A DNA stretch of 64,000 nucleotides from Planctomycetota bacterium. Its GTDB lineage: Bacteria; Planctomycetota; Planctomycetia; Gemmatales; Gemmataceae. How positions within the stretch are numbered: position 1 is the first letter of the stretch; every line of letters begins with the position of its first letter. Both the position numbers and the translations under genes were made by a program. Where the stretch lies: positions 1-64,000 of the forward strand of contig JACPZP010000006.1 in assembly GCA_016195405.1 (NCBI GenBank), in the 5' to 3' direction. The notes below the pieces were generated by a model. The model had not been told where the DNA came from. It saw only the letters and a program-made list of their open reading frames with translations, and ran no database searches. This document shows, one piece after another, positions 57,663 to 64,000 of this stretch.

Positions 57663-58718
57663 TCACTTTCCCGCCAGCTCCTTGCGTTTCTTGGCGATCA
57701 ATGCGATGAGCGCGTGCTGCGGCTTGGCGAACTTGTCGACGCCTTCCTCCATCAGCACCTTTTCCAAGTGCCGCATGTCGACCACGCGTTCGATCTCGCC
57801 GATTACTTCCTGAGGCGGTGACTTGTCGACCTGACGCGTGAAGGTGCGGCCGCTCTTTTCGACGGCGTCGTTGGTGGCGGGCGGATTGGTTTCGATGTCA
57901 GAGCCGGCAAGAGCCTCGACGTATTTCCAATCGGCGTCGGTCGGGAACTTCTTGCCGGTGCTGGCGAAGATCATCTCTTCTTGGAGCGGCAGCTTCTTGT
58001 CGGCCCAGAAGCGCTGGTTCATTTGCCAAATGTGCTTGGCGTTGACGATGCCGACTTGCCCCTGAGCCGCCGGCGAAAGCTGCTTGACGTGCTCGTGCGA
58101 ATATTGATCGACCCGGCTCACGAAAATGCTGTAGACCGATTTGAAGCGATCGAGCGACTTGCGCTTTTGGGCGCCCCGCCACATGGCGTCGCGGGCAGCG
58201 GTGTATTGCCGTGGCGTGAAGACCAATGTCACGTTCAAGGTCACTCCGGCGGCGCACAGTTCTTCAACGGCGGCCAAACCGGCGGGGGTGGCCGGGATCT
58301 TGATCATGCGATTGGTGTGGCCGGCGGACCATTTCCTACCCAGCTCGAGATATTTGCGGGTGCGCTCCGCCTCGGGGATGCCGAGGGCCGGGTCTTCGAG
58401 CAACGGATCCAGCTCGAAGCTGACGTAGCCGTCGTTGCCCTTGGTCGCTTCCCAGACCGGGGCGAATACCTGCTGGGCGTCGCGGACGAGCTGGTCGGTG
58501 AGTTGCCAGGCGATGTCGTGATCGCTGAGGCCGTCCTTGATGTACTTGGTAAGCGAATGGTCGAAGCGGCCCGTCTTGATGAGGTCGCTGACGATGATCG
58601 GATTCGAGGTTGCTCCGGTCGCGCCCCAGGCCCGATTTTTCTTAACCAGGTCGGGGTCGATGGAATCGAGCCAGAGTTTCGTGCCACAAGCGATCAATGA
58701 TTGAAGGGAATTGGCCAT
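57663..58718 (-). CDS. tal: Transaldolase
   Basis: This enzyme of the non-oxidative pentose-phosphate pathway moves a dihydroxyacetone group between sugars. The 351-residue protein has [20 protein letters not shown] with [16 protein letters not shown] and the Schiff-base Lys140 in [11 protein letters not shown]. It fits the longer transaldolase branch with [15 protein letters not shown]. The start ATG 58718 has a GAGGGCACGG leader, which is a weak site. No other pentose-phosphate gene is adjacent. The length and tail (KRKELAGK) are usual. Confidence 0.96.
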   Translation of the reverse strand: MANSLQSLIACGTKLWLDSIDPDLVKKNRAWGATGATSNPIIVSDLIKTGRFDHSLTKYIKDGLSDHDIAWQLTDQLVRDAQQVFAPVWEATKGNDGYVSFELDPLLEDPALGIPEAERTRKYLELGRKWSAGHTNRMIKIPATPAGLAAVEELCAAGVTLNVTLVFTPRQYTAARDAMWRGAQKRKSLDRFKSVYSIFVSRVDQYSHEHVKQLSPAAQGQVGIVNAKHIWQMNQRFWADKKLPLQEEMIFASTGKKFPTDADWKYVEALAGSDIETNPPATNDAVEKSGRTFTRQVDKSPPQEVIGEIERVVDMRHLEKVLMEEGVDKFAKPQHALIALIAKKRKELAGK

Positions 58719-58782
58719 GACCGTGCCCTCGCGGAGAAAAGAAGCCCTAGGACTATCTTAGAGCGCCAAATCGGCACGAGGG

Positions 58783-59400
58783 TTACGATTTCTTCGGGTT
58801 CTGCTTTCGGGGCGATTTGGATGTTCGGGTTAGGAGGGCGTCCACGTCTGTGTAGATCTCGGGGAACTCAAGTTCAGCGGCGAAGTAGTCGAGCCAACGG
58901 CGAATGTAGGCCTTGTCGACGTTCGGCTGTGCGTCCAAGAGTCCGACAATGTCGGTCATGTCGATTATTCGGTGAGCGACGGATTTCAGGACGATTAAGT
59001 CCTCCGGCCTGGGCAAAGGAATCGTCAACTTGCCGACCTTCGTGTTCCTGGACTGAGCAATCGCCGCCTTTTCATACGGCAGGTTTCCCAAAGAAATATC
59101 GATTTGTACTCCGGTCTTTTCATGGAGCAGCAATAGCACCCGATTCTTCCGGGCGAACTCGAGCGTATCAGGAAAACGCGGCTGAAAGGTGTAGGTCGCG
59201 CCAACTTCGAGGAATCTTCCCCAATCAGCTTCTTCCACGAGTGCCACTGCATCGACGTCTTTAGTTGTTCGCGGTCGGCCTAGGAGCGCAACCGCCACCC
59301 CACCGATGACCATTCCAGTAACGCCCGTCTGCTTCCACCACAAAAGCAAATCGGGAACCGGGTCGAGCGGCAATTTTAGCTGTTTTTTCTTACGCGCCAT
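58783..59400 (-). CDS. Nucleotidyltransferase (MNT/AbiEii-like) protein
   Basis: The 205-residue protein carries a minimal nucleotidyltransferase motif: GMVIGGVAVALLGRPRTTKD then VDAVALVEEADW, where G-G-x(6-10)-R-x-T-x-D-x-D are the substrate and metal contacts. Helical C-terminal region (KAYIRRWLDYFAAELEFPEI). Such proteins are often the toxin or modifying half of gene pairs (AbiEii-like or DUF6036 types) that add nucleotides to RNA or protein targets. It overlaps the upstream small gene at 59390 by 11 bases, which suggests a two-gene unit. Target is unknown. Confidence 0.85.
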   Translation of the reverse strand: MARKKKQLKLPLDPVPDLLLWWKQTGVTGMVIGGVAVALLGRPRTTKDVDAVALVEEADWGRFLEVGATYTFQPRFPDTLEFARKNRVLLLLHEKTGVQIDISLGNLPYEKAAIAQSRNTKVGKLTIPLPRPEDLIVLKSVAHRIIDMTDIVGLLDAQPNVDKAYIRRWLDYFAAELEFPEIYTDVDALLTRTSKSPRKQNPKKS

Positions 59401-59632
59401 GAGCTTTTCGCAGACGTGCCCAACGCCTTCGCACCTGCGCTATTTCCTTGGGCGTGTTGATTTGCCAATCCATATCAATCGCCCAGCGAAAGAGCGTCCA
59501 GAATTGACGGTACTTGAGCTCCAGCGGAGTTGTCCGAAGTTCCTCGATTTCTCGCTTGTTCACAGCTTCATTCCGCCTCTTATACGCCTTGACCTCATTG
59601 TTTTTTGACTTGGATTTTGGCTTGTGCGGCAT
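59390..59632 (-). CDS. Small basic partner protein of the nucleotidyltransferase
   Basis: The 80-residue protein is strongly basic with no signal peptide (MPHKPKSKSKNNEVKAYKRR). Its C-terminal half (KYRQFWTLFRWAIDMDW, IAQVRRRWARLRKA) is helical. It overlaps the downstream nucleotidyltransferase gene by 11 bases, an arrangement seen in antitoxin-toxin pairs. It resembles small helical partners of nucleotidyltransferases, but I do not recognise a named family. The pair may be a mobile defence or stability module, inferred from the overlap. Confidence 0.6.
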   Translation of the reverse strand: MPHKPKSKSKNNEVKAYKRRNEAVNKREIEELRTTPLELKYRQFWTLFRWAIDMDWQINTPKEIAQVRRRWARLRKAHGA

Positions 59633-59660
59633 GATTCGTTCCTGTCAGATCAGTCGCAGA

Positions 59661-60059
59661 TTATCGGCGGCGCGTCGTGGGCAGCGGGAAGAAGCTGCGC
59701 GGCGCGTTTTGAAAGGTGTAATAGCCGCCGTAGACCTGGAAGCCCGCGGCGTGGCCGGTCTGCGACAGGGCGGGGATGAAGTCCTGCTCTTCCAAGAGCG
59801 TCGTCTGCTGTTGCAGTTGGTTCACCTGGCTTTGCATGTATTGTTGCTGCAAGGCATTGTTGCGGCGGTCGAATTCAGTAAGAGTGCCGTTGTAATAGTT
59901 GATCGCCGGATTGCCGCCGCGGACGATGTCGAGGTAAGGGCTGATCGCCGGCTGCGCGTAAGGGTTGAGCTGCGGCCGCTGGAGCGGAAAGTATTGTGCG
60001 GAAGCGGCGCCGGGAATAAGGGCGGTCGCGAGAACCGACAAGAAAAGGGTGCGCTGCAT
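59661..60059 (-). CDS. Secreted Gln/Asn-rich protein of the exopolysaccharide region
   Basis: The ATG at 60059 (GAGGG upstream) gives 132 residues with signal peptide MQRTLFLSVLATALIPGAAS. The mature part holds YLDIVRGGNPAINYYNGTLT and a Gln-rich helix (NNALQQQYMQSQVNQLQQQT), and ends in a Phe/Tyr-rich part with PRSFFPLPTTRRR. It lies downstream of the Wza-like gene on the same strand. I do not recognise the family; the position suggests an envelope or EPS-related role. Confidence 0.7.
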   Translation of the reverse strand: MQRTLFLSVLATALIPGAASAQYFPLQRPQLNPYAQPAISPYLDIVRGGNPAINYYNGTLTEFDRRNNALQQQYMQSQVNQLQQQTTLLEEQDFIPALSQTGHAAGFQVYGGYYTFQNAPRSFFPLPTTRRR

Positions 60060-60093
60060 GGGTGGACCCTCTGCAATCAATCATCGATGTCAC

Positions 60094-60122
60094 CCCCAGG
60101 ATTCACTGCGCTCATCCTGGGG
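60094..60122. repeat. CCCCAGGATTCACT hairpin
   Basis: CCCCAGGAT (60094-60102) pairs perfectly with ATCCTGGGG (60114-60122) around an 11-base loop. It lies between the Wza-like gene's stop and the next gene. Similar hairpins are common in planctomycete intergenic DNA. A transcript-end role is possible but there is no T tail. Confidence 0.6.
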
Positions 60123-60145
60123 CTTGCAATTCATCTTACAGAACT

Positions 60146-61504
60146 TCAGCGCGCGGCGCCGGACACGCCCGAGACAGACCCCGACCGAATCGAGTTGACC
60201 GTCTGGCTGCCCAGGAGCCCGATGCCGAGCAGGCGTTCGGGCACCGCCAGCACCTTGGCGAGGAAGTTGTTGGTTGCGATCAGACGGTCGGCCCGGACAT
60301 AAACACGGTCGCCCGGCATAATCTGGTAGTTGGTGGCCGCCTCGCCGCGCTGGGTGATGCCGATCCAATCGACCGGCAGCCTGGTCTCGTTTTCGCAGTT
60401 CCCGTCATTGCGGCGCGCGACCCAAATGTGCTTCTTGGAGGCGACAGGCGGCAGGCCGTTGATTTGGCTGATGGCGTCGAGGACAAAGTCATTGCCGGTG
60501 ATGGGAAGGCGGACGACTTGCTCGCCGTAGCCGCCGCCGTCGGTGATGACGTAGTAGACCTTGCTATTGTAAGCGAGCACGTCGACGCTCAAACCGTCGA
60601 GCACGTCTTGCAGTTTGACGATGTCCTTATTCAAACGCGCGTGAATGACCTTGGCGATTTCCTCGCGGGCCTGGTCGATGGTCATGCCGGCCACCGGCGC
60701 CGACCCATAAGCGCCGACGCCAATGGTGCCGTCAGGGCGCACGAGATGTTGCCCGCGGATCGGCTGATTCAGAAGCCCTTTGAGCGATTCAATTATCAGG
60801 ATGTCGGGCGGTCCGATGATGTAGGGCGGTAAGAGTTCGCGAGTCATCTCTCCGGGTACGCCGGGAACGACGGGCACAACGCCGCCGTGGTGAGCGGTTG
60901 GGGGAGGACGGCGTCCGGAAGTCTGAATCGGCGGACCTCCATGCGCGGCGTTCGGTAAGCCATTCGGCGGCCAGTGTGCGGTGGGAACTTGCAACGGGGG
61001 GCCTTCGTCCTTAGGCTCGGTTACCTGGTGACCGATGGGCCGCACGCCACCGGGCCCTTGAGCGGTGCGCCATGCCACATCTTCGGGCGAAACGACGGTG
61101 CTGAGGCGGACACCAGGCTTGTTCATATGGGCGGACAAGTGTTTCTCAACCGCCTGAGCCGCCTGGTTGATGTTCATGCCGGCGACTTTACAGGTGCCGT
61201 ATGGGCCCAGCTCGACGGCGCCGTCAGGACCGACGACCGATTTGCCGGCGGCCACGACGCCCGGCTGTTCTTTGACATTCTTGAGGTTCCAGGAAATTTC
61301 CATGCCTTGCGAGAGCGGCATGTTCTTGGCATTCTGGATGGGTGGCTTTTGGGCGACGGCTTCGTATTTCTGGGCGGAGAACGGATTGGCGATGCGCTCC
61401 ATTACTGAGCTGATGGGCGACGATGTTTGGCAGCCACCTATACCGGCGAGCAGAACGAGACCCAACGCGGAACGAAACAGCCGGCCGGAGCGAAGAACAT
61501 CCAT
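60146..61504 (-). CDS. Wza-like polysaccharide biosynthesis/export lipoprotein
   Basis: The ATG at 61504 (GGGAG upstream) gives 452 residues with a lipoprotein-type signal (LGLVLLAGIGGCQTSSP). Two poly-export/SLBB-type segments are visible: SWNLKNVKEQPGVVAAGKSV with VVGPDGAVELGPYGTCKVAG, and YIIGPPDILIIESLKGLLNQ with LVRPDGTIGVGAYGSAPVAG. The 155-240 stretch is a Pro- and His-rich linker. Such proteins form the outer-membrane channel for capsule or exopolysaccharide export. The epimerase and exosortase genes upstream support an EPS locus. It ends with a Ser/Gly-rich tail (NSIRSGSVSGVSG). Confidence 0.9.
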   Translation of the reverse strand: MDVLRSGRLFRSALGLVLLAGIGGCQTSSPISSVMERIANPFSAQKYEAVAQKPPIQNAKNMPLSQGMEISWNLKNVKEQPGVVAAGKSVVGPDGAVELGPYGTCKVAGMNINQAAQAVEKHLSAHMNKPGVRLSTVVSPEDVAWRTAQGPGGVRPIGHQVTEPKDEGPPLQVPTAHWPPNGLPNAAHGGPPIQTSGRRPPPTAHHGGVVPVVPGVPGEMTRELLPPYIIGPPDILIIESLKGLLNQPIRGQHLVRPDGTIGVGAYGSAPVAGMTIDQAREEIAKVIHARLNKDIVKLQDVLDGLSVDVLAYNSKVYYVITDGGGYGEQVVRLPITGNDFVLDAISQINGLPPVASKKHIWVARRNDGNCENETRLPVDWIGITQRGEAATNYQIMPGDRVYVRADRLIATNNFLAKVLAVPERLLGIGLLGSQTVNSIRSGSVSGVSGAAR

Positions 61505-62049
61505 GTCCGACTCCCACTTGGTGCAATGCAACGAATTTGTAGTCCGTTGCGCACTATTCGGCAGCGAAACCGGAGTCGATTGAAGCTAGCTTGCCGGGTT
61601 TGTCACGTCCGATCCAGATTGCCGGGTTAAATGCGTCAAGGCCCATACGAGCCTTAGAGTCTGCGCTGAGCCGTGTTAGGACCTCACCGCCATCACCGCC
61701 ACGTAGTTTGGCGCTGAGCTCATCGTCTTAAGTGCCATGCCTTCTTAGTCTTACGATCTAGAGATTAGCTCAGCGCCACGGCGCCACACTCATATACCCC
61801 CCTCATCTTGTCAGCGCCAAGGAGATTGACTGTAAACGGTTTGATGATTGGTGTTTACGCCGATTCCAGTCTCGGAATCTGCCGATTTGCCGCACTTGAG
61901 CGTGAATCGATCCGGTTACGCCTCTATCAAGGCGCTCCTATTGGCTACAATCAGCTAGGGAGCGGAATCAACCTGGCCGTCACCGGGGCGGGAACTCAGG
62001 TTTTTAGGTGGCACGCCATTTAACCTTGCCCAAGTTACGGATCGTGACC
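61505..62049. other. 545-base divergent regulatory region
   Basis: The Wza-like gene and the epimerase gene diverge from here. It contains the perfect inverted repeat at 61710-61777. The frame at 61808-62023 has no ribosome-binding site or recognisable product. The region should carry promoters for both sides of the exopolysaccharide locus. Confidence 0.5.
61710..61777. promoter_or_regulatory. Perfect 11-base inverted repeat GGCGCTGAGCT/AGCTCAGCGCC
   Basis: GGCGCTGAGCT (61710-61720) and AGCTCAGCGCC (61767-61777) flank 46 bases midway between the divergent Wza-like and epimerase genes. CAGCGCC recurs at 61816-61822 and GCGCTGAGC at 61660-61668. It is a candidate operator or a structured leader for the exopolysaccharide genes. 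Confidence 0.45.
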
Positions 62050-62988
62050 ATGCGAAAATGTCTCGTAACCGGCGGCGCGGGATTCATTGGCTCGCACCTC
62101 GTCGACAACCTCCTCTCGGCGGGTTGGAAGGTGGCGGTGCTCGATGATCTCAACACCGGGAAAGCGGCCAATCTGCAAACGGCGGCGACTCGCATCGAGC
62201 AGTTTCACGCGAGCTTGTTGGATGCCGCGGCCGTTGAGCGCGCCGTCGCCGGGTGCGAAGTGGTATTCCACATCGCCGCGCTGCCATCGGTCGCCCGCAG
62301 CGTTGTCGATCCGCTGAGGAGTCACGAGGTTTGCGCCACCGGCACCCTAAAAGTGCTTGACGCCGCCCGTCGCGCCGGCGTCCGGCGAGTGGTTTACGCC
62401 GCCAGCAGCAGCGCCTATGGCGGCACGCCGGGCACGATTCGGCGCGAGGACGACGCGATCGCGCCCTTGTCACCTTATGCCGCCGCGAAATTGGCCGGCG
62501 AGCATTACTGCCAGGCATTCACCGCCTCCTACGGCCTTGAAACGGCGCGGCTGCGGTATTTCAATATCTTCGGTCCGCGCCAGGACGCCGACAATCCATA
62601 CGCCGGGGTCATCGCGCTCTTCTGCAAGCTGATGCTCGAAGGCCGGACGCCGACGATTCAAGGCGATGGGCTGCAATCGCGCGATTTCACCTACGTCGCC
62701 AACGCCGTCCAGGCGACCATCAAAGCGGCCAATGCGCCGGCAGCCGTCGGCCAGGTCTACAACATCGGCAACGGCGCCAATACCACGGTCCTCGATCTGG
62801 TCAAGAGCCTCAACAAACTGCTGGGCGTGAACATCGAACCCACTTTTGGCCCTCCAAGAGCGGGCGACGTGCGCCATTCCCAAGCGGACATCTCCAGAGC
62901 GCGGCGCGACCTCGGCTACGAGCCGTCTGTCACCTTCCTGGAGGGATTGCGGCGCACCCTCGACGACACGCGTTCGCGCCTTACGTAG
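62050..62988 (+). CDS. NAD-dependent nucleotide-sugar epimerase/dehydratase (extended SDR)
   Basis: The ATG at 62050 gives 312 residues starting MRKCLVTGGAGFIGSHLVDN, the Rossmann motif of extended SDRs of the GalE/WbpP type. The catalytic YxxxK is in SPYAAAKLAGEHYC and the Ser is in YAASSSAYGG. ARLRYFNIFGPRQDADNPYA and DFTYVANAVQATIKA match UDP-GlcNAc C4 epimerase-like members. It should supply a sugar nucleotide for the exopolysaccharide exported through the neighbouring Wza-like protein. The frame is open upstream, but the start is fixed by the family N-terminus. The exosortase gene follows on the same strand after 219 bases. Confidence 0.9.
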   Translation: MRKCLVTGGAGFIGSHLVDNLLSAGWKVAVLDDLNTGKAANLQTAATRIEQFHASLLDAAAVERAVAGCEVVFHIAALPSVARSVVDPLRSHEVCATGTLKVLDAARRAGVRRVVYAASSSAYGGTPGTIRREDDAIAPLSPYAAAKLAGEHYCQAFTASYGLETARLRYFNIFGPRQDADNPYAGVIALFCKLMLEGRTPTIQGDGLQSRDFTYVANAVQATIKAANAPAAVGQVYNIGNGANTTVLDLVKSLNKLLGVNIEPTFGPPRAGDVRHSQADISRARRDLGYEPSVTFLEGLRRTLDDTRSRLT

Positions 62989-63207
62989 ACTTGGCGCGAA
63001 ACCGCCGACCGAGCTTCGATGGCGCTGCAAGCTGAGGCGGGTTAGACTCATGTAGCCGCAAACTTTCACAGTTGCGAAGAGCTAATCCGAAAAATCTCGG
63101 AAACTTTGGTTGACTCGAAAAGGAGGGGTGCAGTAGCATACCTACCCGAATCGAATCAATTTCACGAATTCGCCGATGACTGGCACCGGGTCTCCAAGGA
63201 GGGAATG

Positions 63208-64000
63208 ATGACCCAGCACCGTGAGCGCTACCTATTTCCCGCCCTCTTTGCCGGCTCGGCCCTTCTCGTCTTGGTCTGGGCCTACGGCACCACCCTTGGG
63301 GAAATCGCATGGCGCTGGGCCAACGATCCGCAGTACTCGCACGGCTACCTGGTCCCCGTCTTCGCACTGGCGCTGCTCTGGTTCCGACGCCGCCAACTCA
63401 ACGTGCACAATCTAAAGCCAAGCATGCTCGGCCTAGTTGTCCTCGGGTTGGCGCTGGGCCTGGCCGGCGGTAGCCTTCCTTGCGTTCATGATTCCCTTGC
63501 CGCACACGGGTGCGGTCGCCCTGTCGGGACCGATGCAATCCTTCGCCACCGAGGTCAGCACTTTTGCCTTGCAGGTGCTGGGCCGGCCGGCGCTGTCGGA
63601 GGGCAACGTCATCCTTTTGGGCGACCTGGAGCTGGGCATCGTCGAGGCGTGCAGCGGCTTGCGCATGCTGGTCGTCTTCTTCGCCCTTTCGACCGCCGTC
63701 GCGCTCTTGAGCGCCAAGCCGATGTGGGAGCGCATTTTGATCGCCGTCAGCGCCTTGCCCATCGCCCTGGCGGCCAATGTCCTGCGGATCACCATCACGG
63801 GAGTGCTGTATGACACCGCCGGCGCCGAGCTTGGCAATGCGATCTTTCACGACCTCATGGGGTGGCTGATGATGCCGATCGGCCTGGCGTTTTTGGGTTT
63901 GGAGCTGTGGATCCTCAAGCGTCTGCTTTCCGAGCCCGCCAAGCCAAGCCTGCTTACCGGTTCCGATGTAAGCTTACACCGTGCCGCCTACAACCCGCTC
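63208..64000 (+). pseudogene. Exosortase with an apparent internal deletion and frameshift, 3' end cut by window edge
   Basis: The N-terminal part in frame from ATG 63208 (AAGGAGG 5 bases upstream) encodes the usual exosortase start: YGTTLGEIAWRWANDPQYSH with GYLVPVFALALLWFRRRQL. From about 63476 the next forward frame carries the rest: FLAFMIPLPHTGAV, LGIVEACSGLRMLVVFFALS (active-site Cys), AANVLRITITGVL (Arg) and IFHDLMGWL (His). All three catalytic residues are present. The middle membrane segment of about 35-45 residues expected between the two halves is missing, and they lie in different frames, joined near 63455-63475. Exosortases cleave and anchor PEP-CTERM proteins during EPS export. 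The gene is broken in this sequence, or the assembly has collapsed here. Confidence 0.75.

Noticed and set aside
61808-62023. 71-codon plus-strand frame before the epimerase gene
   Set aside because: No ribosome-binding site, no signal peptide and no recognisable pattern. It overlaps the probable promoter region.
1-64000. tRNA, rRNA or CRISPR arrays
   Set aside because: No cloverleaf-like sequences, rRNA segments or regularly spaced direct repeats were seen. The repeats present are palindromic and irregularly placed.

Overview
This window looks like chromosomal DNA of a GC-rich member of the Planctomycetota, probably Gemmatales-like. That is inference from gene content: a cysteine-rich YTV-type wall protein, DUF1501 and DUF1080 proteins, several HEAT-repeat and FHA proteins, an exosortase, many secreted c-type cytochrome or hydrolase genes, and intergenic spaces filled with short palindromic repeats. 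No rRNA, tRNA, CRISPR array or intact transposase was seen.

Layout. 1-11.1 kb: mostly minus-strand secreted proteins (S41 protease cut by the window edge, dihaem cytochrome c, small PPC-like protein, beta-barrel porin, N-terminal-Cys amidohydrolase, large CBM-like protein). 11.4-13.9 kb: plus-strand housekeeping genes pssA, riboflavin synthase and hemF, with a 28-residue COX24/bS22-like gene on the other strand. 14.4-22.2 kb: the most interesting block, a co-directional type II acyl-assembly locus: FabZ-like dehydratase, FabG-like ketoreductase, enlarged acyl carrier protein, second dehydratase, a ketosynthase lacking its Cys and one His (KS-beta or chain-length-factor-like), an intact ketosynthase, an alpha/beta hydrolase and a GH3-family acyl-activating enzyme. 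22.4-26.5 kb: YTV protein and two HEAT-repeat proteins. 26.6-29.3 kb: MBL hydrolase, miaA carrying a palindromic repeat inside its reading frame, and an FHA protein. 29.5-33.6 kb: DUF1080 protein, a HEAT-like secreted protein, and an antitoxin/PIN-toxin pair lying between that gene and a second, truncated copy of its 3' end.

33.7-42.5 kb: hypothetical proteins, DUF1501 protein, a DUF4926/Uma2 cassette, a repeat-rich stretch with a decayed gene, an S9 peptidase, a carboxymuconolactone-decarboxylase-type protein and a GT4 glycosyltransferase. 42.7-50.7 kb: FHA protein, Rieske oxygenase, MoxR ATPase with two small secreted partners, then an AsmA-like giant protein translationally coupled to an LptF/LptG-type permease, consistent with an asymmetric outer membrane. 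50.8-57.4 kb: CNNM/CBS membrane protein, a response regulator with a C-terminal XRE domain, a hybrid histidine kinase, a caspase-like protein with duplicated N-terminal beta domains, a TPR-like membrane protein and IF-1. 57.7-64 kb: transaldolase, a nucleotidyltransferase gene pair, and an exopolysaccharide/exosortase region (Wza-like export lipoprotein, NAD-dependent sugar epimerase, and an exosortase whose reading frame is broken by an apparent internal deletion).

Start codons were chosen by ribosome-binding site, signal peptide and family N-terminus. Functions are assigned from motifs read by eye, without database searches.
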